From NCBI GenBank assembly GCA_002451165.1, contig DKBH01000005.1, forward strand, positions 21,467 through 85,466: a stretch of DNA of 64,000 nt, given 5' to 3'. Source of the DNA: Nitrospiraceae bacterium UBA6905. GTDB taxonomy: Bacteria > Nitrospirota > Thermodesulfovibrionia > Thermodesulfovibrionales > UBA6898. Below the pieces are notes generated by a model. It was not told where the DNA came from, ran no database searches, and saw only the letters and a program-made list of their open reading frames with translations. The position numbers and the translations under genes are program-made. How positions within the stretch are numbered: position 1 is the stretch's first letter; every line of letters begins with the position of its first letter. Shown here piece after piece: positions 42,852 to 50,576 of the stretch.

Positions 42852-44251
42852 GTATGCATGAAGATTATCGACATCTCGAAGACAGCGACAGACGCTTTCT
42901 GTGGCATCCCTTTACCCAGATGAAGGAGTGGGAACAAGAAGCCCCCGTCATCATCGCAGGTGGCCGCGATTGTTTCATCAGGGATATCCGCGGGAAATGG
43001 TATCTGGACGGCGTTTCTTCGCTCTGGGTAAACATCTTCGGCCATAGAAGAGAAGAGATAGACGAAGCAATAAAACGGCAGGTCGACCGGATCAGCCACA
43101 GTACGCTGCTCGGCCTGAGCAATGTCCCGGCGATCCGATTGGCGGAAAAGCTTATTGCGTTGGCAAACAGCGGATATGGAGAAGAGCATAGTGCAGGAGA
43201 GAAAGATCGGGGCCGCACCCTCAGCCGCGTCTTCTACTCGGACAACGGGTCAACGGCCGTTGAAGTAGCCATCAAGATGGCTTTCCAGTACTGGCAGCAT
43301 CTCGGTGATCAGGACCGAACGGCATTTCTGTCGCTGCATCTTGCCTATCACGGCGATACGCTCGGCGCAGTCAGCGTAGGGGGCATTGACATATTTCATA
43401 AGGCATTCGCACCGCTCCTATTCCGGACATTCAAGGCTCCGGCTCCCTACTGCTACCGCTGTGAGTTGCAAAAGACATACCCGGCTTGCAATCTTGCCTG
43501 TGCAGAGCGGATGGGGGAAATCCTCCGGGAACATCACCGTGAGATTGCTGCAGTGATTCTCGAGCCCCTGGTGCAGGCGGCGGGCGGCATGATCGTTGCA
43601 CCTCCGGGCTATCTCAAGAGGATACGCGCGCTCTGCAGGGAATGCAATGTCCTCTGCATAGCCGATGAGGTGGCAACGGGCTTCGGCCGTACCGGGAGAA
43701 TGTTCGCCTGCCATCATGAAGATGTGGTTCCCGACATCATGTGCCTCTCCAAGGGTATTACCGGCGGATATATGCCGCTTGCAGCGACCCTCGCAACCGA
43801 AGAAATCTACCGTGCGTTTCTCGGAGACTTCAGGGATCTTAAAACCTTCTTCCATGGGCATTCCTATACCGGCAATCCTCTGGCCTGTGCAGCAGCCCTT
43901 GCATGTCTCGAAATCTTCGAAAAAGAAGAGACCGTCGGTGGTCTGGCGCCGAAGATCGCCCTGCTCGAGGATTGGCTGAGGGAAATGGCTGCTCTGCCGC
44001 ATGTCGGGGATGTCAGGAATAAAGGACTCATGGCAGGGCTTGAGCTGGTCATGGACAAATCAACAAGAGAAGCCTATCCCTGGGAAGATAAAATGGGATG
44101 GAAGGTGGCGCACCTTGCAAGGGACAACGGCGTAATAATCCGCCCTCTTGGCAACGTGGTCGTAATCATGCCGCCCCTCTGCATCAGCATCGAAAACCTC
44201 CGCCAGATGCTTCACGTCCTGAGACATGCCGTGATTTCAGCGGTATCATGA
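42848..44251 (+). CDS. bioA: Adenosylmethionine-8-amino-7-oxononanoate aminotransferase
   Basis: 467 residues, class III PLP aminotransferase of biotin synthesis (KAPA to DAPA with S-adenosylmethionine as amino donor). WHPFTQMKEWEQ is the BioA substrate-site signature, YSDNGSTAVEVAIKMA binds PLP phosphate, IADEVATGFGRTG and LSKGITGGYMPLA carry the PLP Asp and Lys. A small insertion after residue 115 (EEHSAGEKDRGRT) is seen. No other bio genes are in the window. The stop overlaps the next ATG (ATGA). Confidence 0.93.
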   Translation: MSMHEDYRHLEDSDRRFLWHPFTQMKEWEQEAPVIIAGGRDCFIRDIRGKWYLDGVSSLWVNIFGHRREEIDEAIKRQVDRISHSTLLGLSNVPAIRLAEKLIALANSGYGEEHSAGEKDRGRTLSRVFYSDNGSTAVEVAIKMAFQYWQHLGDQDRTAFLSLHLAYHGDTLGAVSVGGIDIFHKAFAPLLFRTFKAPAPYCYRCELQKTYPACNLACAERMGEILREHHREIAAVILEPLVQAAGGMIVAPPGYLKRIRALCRECNVLCIADEVATGFGRTGRMFACHHEDVVPDIMCLSKGITGGYMPLAATLATEEIYRAFLGDFRDLKTFFHGHSYTGNPLACAAALACLEIFEKEETVGGLAPKIALLEDWLREMAALPHVGDVRNKGLMAGLELVMDKSTREAYPWEDKMGWKVAHLARDNGVIIRPLGNVVVIMPPLCISIENLRQMLHVLRHAVISAVS

Positions 44252-44700
44252 GCAGGAAATCGGCCATCCTCCTAGCCCTGCTTATCATGGTACCGGTCAT
44301 CGTCTATTTCCTCTGGCCTACCGACGAGAGCAGGATCAGGAAACTCTTCCGGCAAGGTGCAAAGGCAATCGAACAGGAAAAGATCGATGGCGTCATGGCA
44401 GCCGTATCGTTTAACTATACCGATGACTACGGTCTCACCTATCTGTACATCAAGGAAGGCATGATGCGCATTTTCCAGCGCATGGACGGCATCACGGTGG
44501 AATATGAGATCACCCTCCTGGAGATCAAGGATGACACTGCTTCTGCTGAGCTCGATATTAGGGTCATTGCACGTGCAGGCAATGATGTGGGGTATGCCGT
44601 AGGAGATGCTGCGCGACCGGTGCATATGACGTTCATCCTTGAAAAACAACGGACAACCTGGCTTGTTACCAGGACGGAAGGCCTGCCGCTGAACTTCTGA
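44248..44700 (+). CDS. Membrane-anchored protein of unknown function (possible NTF2-like)
   Basis: 150 residues. One N-terminal membrane helix (AILLALLIMVPVIVYFLW) is followed by a domain whose pattern (RIRKLFRQGAKAIEQEKIDG, VSFNYTDDYGLTY, IRVIARAG, MTFILEKQRTTWLVTR) resembles NTF2-like or lumazine-binding-like folds. I cannot assign a family. ATG 44248 overlaps the bioA stop, so the two are cotranslated. The domain would lie in the periplasm. Confidence 0.75.
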   Translation: MSRKSAILLALLIMVPVIVYFLWPTDESRIRKLFRQGAKAIEQEKIDGVMAAVSFNYTDDYGLTYLYIKEGMMRIFQRMDGITVEYEITLLEIKDDTASAELDIRVIARAGNDVGYAVGDAARPVHMTFILEKQRTTWLVTRTEGLPLNF

Positions 44701-44938
44701 AGAGGTATCGCATTCCGAATGGGGCGGTATTCACACGCTACTATTCCCAGTAATCAGTAATGCGCCAGCACGGTAGGCCATTTCCGGGTGCCTTCTGAAT
44801 TCTTTTTTCGATCACGGCATGTATCTGCATGCCGAAAAAACCCATGCCGACTCTGAATACCTTTAACCGGAGCACGTGAACAGTGCATAACGCAAGTCGG
44901 CGATGGCCTTCCCTTTTTTCTTTTCGACCTGCTCAAAT

Positions 44939-46015
44939 CTATTGGAACAGCTTCTTCAGGGCCGAGCCGCCAAGGTCAAAAACGCTCTTGCCGATGGACT
45001 CGATCGGCATGCCAAGAGACTTTGCCAGGGCGAGGGATAATTTCTGCACGAGGCTTTTGGTAATGCTGAATTTCGGATTGTCGAGGTCGCCCTGAATGGT
45101 AAAGTCAAGGACGATCTGATCATCATTGTCCTTGAGCAGTTTTGTCACCGCCAGGAGCGGCATACCGAGAAATTTTCCTCCGGACTTCCGGAACTTCAGA
45201 TCCTTAATGGTGATTGTACCTTCTGAATGGATCCTCCTCTTCAGTACCGTGATGTCGGCGTTTAGAGAGAGAAGGCCCTGCGTCACCTCTACATCTCCCT
45301 TTTTCTCGTAATAGGGGCGCAGCTGGGTTATGTCGAGATCCCTGATGGAAAGCTTCGATTTTGCATCCTTTGTTTTCAGGTCTATCGAACCGCGAGACGT
45401 CAGCCTTCCCTTTCGGTCCTTGCCGGGGATAGAGGCATCCACTGCATATGCTGACGCCCTGCTGTCCGGCGGCACGGAAAAATTTTTCAGCTCCGCATTG
45501 ATAGCCCGCATCTTGATGAGCACCGGCGCCGAGGACGCCTTTCTGTCAAGATAATCGAGCGATCCCTCTTCGATCCGGAATTTCTGTATGAGAAGAGGCG
45601 CAACATCCTTATCCGGTGGCTTCTTCTGCTCCGATGCCTTTACCGGCGCTTTGGTTCGTGCAGGGAAGAGCGGAACAATCTTGCCTTTTTTGTCGACTTC
45701 CAGAAAGAGATAGAGCTCGTTGAGACGAATGTCAGAGATGATATATTCTCTTTTCAGCAGTCCTATGACGCTGGCACGGACTCCGAGATTCTTAATCGAG
45801 AGTACCTCTTTGCTGTCGGACCTGACCATCCTCACGTCCGTTACCCTGACCTCTCCCCACCGCAATGAAATGTCCTCCACAGAAAAGCCTCTACCGAGGA
45901 ACTGCTGCAGCTGATGCTGGATGATCTTGTTAGCGTTATGAAGGAGGAGCCCTGCTCCGGCTATCAGCAGAACAAGAATGAACAAAAAGCCGGATATGAA
46001 GTTCTTTCTGAGCAT
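44939..46015 (-). CDS. AsmA-like / DUF748 envelope protein
   Basis: 358 residues from ATG 46015; an in-frame start at 46081 would add a 22-residue polar leader before the anchor and is less likely. An N-terminal helix (FISGFLFILVLLIAGAGLLL) leads into beta-rich repeats typical of AsmA/DUF748 proteins: GRGFSVEDISLRWGEVRV, IISDIRLNELYLFLEV, FRIEEGSLDYLD. Proteins of this group form long beta grooves bridging inner and outer membranes for lipid movement; this one is short. It is divergent from the candidate selenoprotein, with 69 bp between the start codons. Confidence 0.78.
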   Translation of the reverse strand: MLRKNFISGFLFILVLLIAGAGLLLHNANKIIQHQLQQFLGRGFSVEDISLRWGEVRVTDVRMVRSDSKEVLSIKNLGVRASVIGLLKREYIISDIRLNELYLFLEVDKKGKIVPLFPARTKAPVKASEQKKPPDKDVAPLLIQKFRIEEGSLDYLDRKASSAPVLIKMRAINAELKNFSVPPDSRASAYAVDASIPGKDRKGRLTSRGSIDLKTKDAKSKLSIRDLDITQLRPYYEKKGDVEVTQGLLSLNADITVLKRRIHSEGTITIKDLKFRKSGGKFLGMPLLAVTKLLKDNDDQIVLDFTIQGDLDNPKFSITKSLVQKLSLALAKSLGMPIESIGKSVFDLGGSALKKLFQ

Positions 46016-46084
46016 GATCGTTTGCCCTGGCCGAAAGCATTTTACCATATCATGATCTCTGCCATCTGTGCTATACTTCACCCA

Positions 46085-46867
46085 ATGCGAACGACATTGA
46101 TATGCCTCACGCTGCTATTTCTCCCGCTTGTATTCCCGGGAGAAGCCTTCCCGTTTGCCAAGAGCGATCAGAATTGCTCAACCTGTCATACCCTGAATGC
46201 GGAAGAGGCAAAAACCATTCTGCAAGACCTCATCCCCAATGTAAAGGTGATCTTGGTGCAGCCGGCGCCTATCACGGGGCTCTGGGAGATCGGTATTGAC
46301 ATGGGGGGAAGAAAAGCCATCGTTTACCTTGACTATGCCAAGAAGAACATCATCTCTCCGGCAACGCGCGGCGAGGTGGTCAGCATCAAGACCAGATCGA
46401 GCCTTACTCAGGACACCTTTCAGAAAATCAATAAGGTAGACCCGTCTCAGGTGGACCTGAAAAATGCCCTCCTTTTCGGCGATAAGAATGCCAAACATAA
46501 GATCATTGTTTTCGACGACCCCGATTGACCTTACTGCGCAAAACTTCATCAGGCGATGAAGAAGGTAATCACCGAGAGAAGAGATATCGCCTTCTATATC
46601 ATTCTCTATCCGTTGCCGATGCATAAGGAAGCATACGACAAGGCAAAGGCTATCATCTGTGAGAAGTCCCTTGATCTTCTCGATGCGGCGTTCGAGAAGA
46701 AGCCGCTCCCCAAGCCGAGCTGCGACACCAAGGCGGTGGACGAGAATATCAAGCTTGCGGAAAAGCTTGGCATCTCAGGGACGCCTGCCATTATCTTCCC
46801 GGATGGTTCTCTCATCCCCGGGGCAGTGGAAGCCGACGCGATTATCCAGCAGATAGACAAGAAGTAA
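46085..46867 (+). CDS. Candidate selenoprotein: DsbC-family protein with CxxCH and UxxC
   Basis: 260 residues if TGA at 46526-46528 is read as selenocysteine (U148). A signal peptide (about 1-21) is followed by the haem-type motif NCSTCHTLNAEEA (C31, C34, H35), a DsbC dimerisation segment (PITGLWEIGI), and the thioredoxin domain IVFDDPD-U-PYCAKLHQAM. The cis-Pro loop is GISGTPAIIFPDG. The frame continues in phase for 112 codons to TAA 46865-46867 with no other disruption. The paralogue at 17243-18049 has Cys at the same position 148 and similar sequence on both sides. A SECIS-like hairpin follows the TGA. Without recoding the product would stop before the second redox Cys and be inactive. Alternatives are a point mutation or base-calling error. 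Confidence 0.82.
46526..46561 (+). promoter_or_regulatory. Putative bacterial SECIS element (UGA plus downstream hairpin)
   Basis: CTTCATC (46544-46550) and GATGAAG (46555-46561) form a perfect 7-bp stem with loop AGGC (46551-46554). The loop begins 22 nt after the TGA and has G at its second and third positions. Bacterial SECIS elements recognised by SelB usually have a short apical loop with a G in the first two positions about 16-37 nt after the UGA; the E. coli fdhF loop also begins AGG. Confidence 0.7.
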
Positions 46868-46909
46868 TCGCCCTTACCGAATTCGTTTCGATGCTTTCCT
46901 TCAGCTGTA

Positions 46910-46938
46910 TTGACAAGTTTTCCGGCCGAGATTAATAT
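46910..46938 (+). promoter_or_regulatory. Promoter of tRNA-Leu(CAG)
   Basis: TTGACA (46910-46915) and TAATAT (46933-46938) with a 17-nt spacer; transcription would start about 5 nt before the tRNA. Confidence 0.65.
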
Positions 46939-46950
46939 AGGTATTTTATT

Positions 46951-47037
46951 GCCGAAGTGGCGGAACTGGCAGACGCGCTAGGTTCAGGGTCTAGTGGTGG
47001 AAACGCCGTGGGGGTTCGAGTCCCCCCTTCGGCACCA
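46951..47037 (+). tRNA. tRNA-Leu (anticodon CAG)
   Basis: 87 nt including encoded CCA. Acceptor arm GCCGAAG pairs with CTTCGGC, the anticodon stem CTAGG/TCTAG encloses loop TTCAGGG with anticodon CAG, and the long variable arm and T arm GGGGG-TTCGAGT-CCCCC are present. It follows the candidate selenoprotein gene on the same strand, with its own promoter. Confidence 0.95.
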
Positions 47038-47187
47038 TGAACAAAGCGCAGGTCACTGTCTTCGTGTGGCGCCCGCTCGTATGATTCCCGATGAAAAAAT
47101 CTTGAATGCTGGGAAGTTTTTTCTACAACCGGCTCCATGCCAAAGGAATAAAGGCATGACGAAACATTGCGGCTACCTAAAGGAGTC

Positions 47188-48441
47188 TTACTCTTTTTCC
47201 CGGATTATATCCGCCCCTAAAGACTGCAGCTTCTCTTCGATCCGCTCATATCCCCGGTCGAGATGATAGATCCTTTTGACGGATGTTTCACCTTCAGCAG
47301 CAACCGCCGCGACGATCAGAGAGGCGCTCGCACGGAGATCGGTCGCCATGAGCGGAGCGCCCGTAAGCCGCCTCACGCCCCTGACCGTCGCTATGCCGCC
47401 CTCGATCGTGATATCCGCACCCATCCTTTTCAGTTCAGCCACATGCATGAACCGGTTCTCGAATATCTTCTCCGAAATGACGCTCGCACCTTCTGCGAGA
47501 CACATCATGGACATCAGTTGGGCCTGCATATCCGTCGGAAACCCCGGATAGGGCATCGTGGTCGTACTCACCGCTTTCAGCCGCTCCGGGCCGATGACGC
47601 GTATACTCTTGCCTGCCAGTCTGAATTTCATGCCGGTGTCCTTCAGTTTATTGATCACTGCATCGAGGTGGTCAGGCCGCGTGTTCCTGAGGGTAATGTC
47701 GCCGCCGGTTATTCCCGCAATCGCCATGAAGGTCCCTGTCTCTATCCTGTCGGGGATGATCCTATACCTGAGCGGCTTCAGTTTTTTCACTCCTTCGACT
47801 TCAATGATGCTCTCTCCTGCACCCTTTATTTTCGCACCCATGGCAATAAGTGCGTCGGCAAGATCGACCACTTCGGGTTCGCGCGCAGCGTTCTCGATAA
47901 GGGTCTTACCTTCAGCAAGAACTGCCGCCATCAGGATATTCTCGGTGCCGGTCACGGTCGGCATGTCGAAATAGATGGACGCTCCCTTTAGCTTTCTGGC
48001 CCTGACAACCACGTATCCTGCATCGAGGGTAATGGTAGCGCCCAGCTTCTCCAGACCCATCAGATGCAGGTTGATGGGGCGTGCTCCTATGGCGCACCCG
48101 CCGGGAAGTGACACCTTTGCCTTGCCGAGACGTGCCACAAGGGGGCCAAGCACCAGTACGGATGCGCGCATCGTGCTGACCAGGTCGTAGGGCGCTTCAT
48201 AGTTCTTTATTTCTGTGCAGTCCAGAATTGCCCGGTTCTTTTCGAGGTGGAATCCCGCGCCGAGGTTTGCCATGAGCCTGCCCATCGTTGAGACATCCCG
48301 CAGATGGGGCACGTTTCTGAGCACATGCTCACCTGGGGCAAGCAGGGTCGCGGCCATGATCGGCAGTGCGGCGTTCTTTGCACCACTTACCGTAACCGTA
48401 CCAACCAGTCTCTTGCCGCCTCTGATGACGAGCTTGTCCAA
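47188..48441 (-). CDS. murA: UDP-N-acetylglucosamine 1-carboxyvinyltransferase
   Basis: 417 residues, normal for MurA. Catalyses the first committed step of peptidoglycan synthesis, adding enolpyruvate from PEP to UDP-GlcNAc. The start LVIRGGKRLVGTVTVSGAKN and the active-site loop LPGGCAIGARPINLHL with the catalytic Cys (fosfomycin target) are present, as is GFPTDMQAQLM. It stands alone on the minus strand. Confidence 0.97.
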   Translation of the reverse strand: MDKLVIRGGKRLVGTVTVSGAKNAALPIMAATLLAPGEHVLRNVPHLRDVSTMGRLMANLGAGFHLEKNRAILDCTEIKNYEAPYDLVSTMRASVLVLGPLVARLGKAKVSLPGGCAIGARPINLHLMGLEKLGATITLDAGYVVVRARKLKGASIYFDMPTVTGTENILMAAVLAEGKTLIENAAREPEVVDLADALIAMGAKIKGAGESIIEVEGVKKLKPLRYRIIPDRIETGTFMAIAGITGGDITLRNTRPDHLDAVINKLKDTGMKFRLAGKSIRVIGPERLKAVSTTTMPYPGFPTDMQAQLMSMMCLAEGASVISEKIFENRFMHVAELKRMGADITIEGGIATVRGVRRLTGAPLMATDLRASASLIVAAVAAEGETSVKRIYHLDRGYERIEEKLQSLGADIIREKE

Positions 48442-48619
48442 TTTTCTCTCCTCTTCTAGCGTGTTCCGCTATTGTAATATAAAAGCAGCTTTTTGGCACA
48501 TTTCCCCTAAAAGGCTGTAATAGCCCTCAAACTGTGCAAATTCGAAAAAAGACTCGTCGGCAAAGAGCACGCAGCATGTATCCTTCTTATGAATTCGTCG
48601 AATATGGTATAGTCCAGAC

Positions 48620-48778
48620 ATGCGGGAATTTACGCTCTATCAAGATGATGACGGCACCTGGGTCGCTGAAGCAAAGGAGCTCCCCGGCGTACATATGCGG
48701 GGAAATACCCAGAAGGAGGCGTTGGAGAAGATTCAGGCGGCGCTCAAGATATATTATCCCTGCAGATGTGAAGATTAA
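48620..48778 (+). CDS. HicB-like small protein (orphan antitoxin fold)
   Basis: 52 residues: REFTLYQDDDGTWVAEAKEL, PGVHMRG, then QKEALEKIQAALKIYYPC. This is the HicB N-terminal fold (FTVYxxxDEDGxWVAExPELPG) without a C-terminal DNA-binding domain. No HicA toxin gene is visible on either side. Stand-alone HicB-like proteins are common, and toxin-antitoxin function is not supported here. A TATAGT hexamer lies a few bases upstream. Confidence 0.8.
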   Translation: MREFTLYQDDDGTWVAEAKELPGVHMRGNTQKEALEKIQAALKIYYPCRCED

Positions 48779-48880
48779 CGCGCCGGTATCTTCTCGATCT
48801 TTTCACCTGATATTTGATACTGAACAACGAGCAGCTCAGACTTCTGCGAGAAGACAGCAGGCTGCCTGACGCAAACGACA

Positions 48881-49189
48881 TCACGGAGAATATCCGTGTT
48901 CTTTCAACCTCTGTCGTGCCATATGCTTCTCCTGATCAGTAAATAAAGCAGCATACGCTGGCTGCAGAATCAGATACTCGAACCTCAAGTCGAGCCTTCC
49001 ACATTCCCAAAGCGGTGCAGGGCTCCGCTCGACAGCATCTGATTGAAGCAGCTTCTTTGCAGTCTCTACCCCTCCTTGGCTGCCGACCATCCGGAGAAAA
49101 TAAGCAGCCCTCTCGGTGCAATCTCTGAGTGCGTTTTGATAGATTGCAATCATTGCCCTATGGAATTGATCTTCTACCGTGTCTGACAT
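48881..49189 (-). CDS. Conserved hypothetical protein
   Basis: 102 residues from ATG 49189 (a GTG two codons upstream is possible). The C-terminal half, TAKKLLQSDA, then LWECGRLDLRFEYLILQPAY and LFTDQEKHMARQRL, resembles a widespread uncharacterised family with the pattern LWExGRLDLxxExLVL...LFTxxE...AxxRL. The function is unknown. It stands alone, convergent with the HicB-like gene. Confidence 0.7.
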   Translation of the reverse strand: MSDTVEDQFHRAMIAIYQNALRDCTERAAYFLRMVGSQGGVETAKKLLQSDAVERSPAPLWECGRLDLRFEYLILQPAYAALFTDQEKHMARQRLKEHGYSP

Positions 49190-49638
49190 AACCACAGATT
49201 TTCATGCGCCTTTCTTGATCTCCCGAGAAATCCTTAACGCAAAATATGAATGCAATACCATAATCTTTGTTATTTTATCAAATCGCGTGCCATTACGTAG
49301 CATGTGCAGCGATCATTGTTAAGGAAGATGGAGAAATGCTCAATAAAACCTGTTCCCCGGCTTGCCCATACCAAAAACGCACCTCCTAAACTATGAGCAT
49401 TGTCAGTTTGTAACTGCCTGATTTTTAAAAACAAAACATGATCCGTTTGCAGAAAATTCATCGGGCACCATCTCTGTTACTCGTCAGCTAAGTCAAAAAA
49501 GCACACTTTCTGAGGACACCGGTTTGAGGCAGCATTATTTGCCATTATAAATCAATCTGTTATAGCCACGATCATCACTGGCACAGTTCATGCTCATAGT
49601 TGAACAGTGTGAAAAAATCGTGATCTTAAGGAATCCAA
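49190..49638. other. Intergenic region without a recognised gene
   Basis: About 450 bp, clearly more AT-rich than the surroundings. A 63-codon minus-strand frame (49270-49461) has no family resemblance and no good start signal. I see no RNA gene, repeat or clear promoter. It separates the murA region from the chemosensory cluster. Confidence 0.5.
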
Positions 49639-49998
49639 ATGGAGAAAGAGAAAGACAATAGGTTTGACGCAGAACTTTACGTAAAAGTAAAGCCTAATTC
49701 TTCGCCGTTAACTTGCTGGGGCATATTGTGTGATTTTTCCGAAAATAGCCTTTCCATCATAAGTGTATGGCATGTAGAAATGGGCGCGGCCATGGACATG
49801 GAAATATTTATGCCGGACCTAAGTTCATGCATTCTCAAGGGTACGGTCAACAGAGACATACAGCTGCCCGAGCCGGACAGAAGATTTTATATAGGTGGTG
49901 AAATTTCAGGCAAAAATGTTACCTACGACTACGTACTGAAATTTCAGGTCGGTCAAGATAATAATACTTACGCTAAGACTATGAGAGGCTTTTTCTAA
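49639..49998 (+). CDS. PilZ-like domain protein, degenerate
   Basis: 119 residues. The pattern RFDAELYVKVKP, GILCDFSENSLSIISV, GAAMDMEIFMPD, LKGTVNRD follows the PilZ beta barrel. The c-di-GMP-binding signatures are imperfect: only one Arg remains of the RxxxR switch (KDNRFDA), and the DxSxxG motif reads DFSENS. Ligand binding is therefore doubtful. AAGGAA precedes the ATG. It heads a cluster with an Hpt protein and a GGDEF/EAL protein. Confidence 0.65.
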   Translation: MEKEKDNRFDAELYVKVKPNSSPLTCWGILCDFSENSLSIISVWHVEMGAAMDMEIFMPDLSSCILKGTVNRDIQLPEPDRRFYIGGEISGKNVTYDYVLKFQVGQDNNTYAKTMRGFF

Positions 49999-50021
49999 AG
50001 TATTGCAAAAGAGGAGAGCAC

Positions 50022-50576
50022 ATGCACTATCAAGATTTTCCTATCAGGCATAAACTGGCAGCGGAACTTTCAAATGACCCGGCGGAAGCTATTGAACAGC
50101 CCCCAGGAGGGTATGATGGAAGAAGAGTTTACTTCAGGGATGCTGCCCGGCAGCCCGCGGAGTGCTACCCGCGAAATACCGAATCTGTTTTGAACAACCA
50201 AACCATCTATTCGGTCATTGATCAAAAGGTATGGGATAACATAACTGCACTCCAGAAAGAAGGTGCGCCGGACATGCTCGGCCAGGTCATCTCTCTATAC
50301 CTTGAGCATTCATCGAAACAACTCAGAGTATTACATGAAGCCATAAACACCGGGGATGCTCTTGCTGTCCAAAGAGCAGCGCATAGTTTGAAATCAAGCA
50401 GCGCTAACCTCGGGGCTAAGATGCTCTCGCTGTTTTTCAAAGAGGTAGAGTCGCTGGCACGGTGCAATTCAATTGACAATGCCGTTAAGCTAATATCCAA
50501 AATTGAGAAGGAATATAGAGAAGTGGAAAGCGCGCTAAGGACGGAAATGGAGAGAAGGCATAATGGCCGATCCTAA
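50022..50576 (+). CDS. Hpt-domain phosphotransfer protein
   Basis: 184 residues. The first 60 residues are low in predicted structure. The C-terminal 110 residues form an Hpt four-helix bundle with the phosphorylatable His in AAHSLKSSSANLGA. It would pass phosphate between a hybrid kinase and a receiver. GAGGAG precedes the ATG. Its 3' end overlaps the start of the receiver-GGDEF-EAL gene by 14 nt, so the receiver there is the likely partner. Confidence 0.85.
   Translation: MHYQDFPIRHKLAAELSNDPAEAIEQPPGGYDGRRVYFRDAARQPAECYPRNTESVLNNQTIYSVIDQKVWDNITALQKEGAPDMLGQVISLYLEHSSKQLRVLHEAINTGDALAVQRAAHSLKSSSANLGAKMLSLFFKEVESLARCNSIDNAVKLISKIEKEYREVESALRTEMERRHNGRS

Noticed and set aside
48620..48778. 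HicBA toxin-antitoxin pair
   Set aside because: Only the HicB-like partner is present; no HicA-like gene was found in the flanking several hundred bases.
49270..49461. 63-codon minus-strand frame
   Set aside because: No family resemblance, no ribosome binding site, AT-rich intergenic setting.
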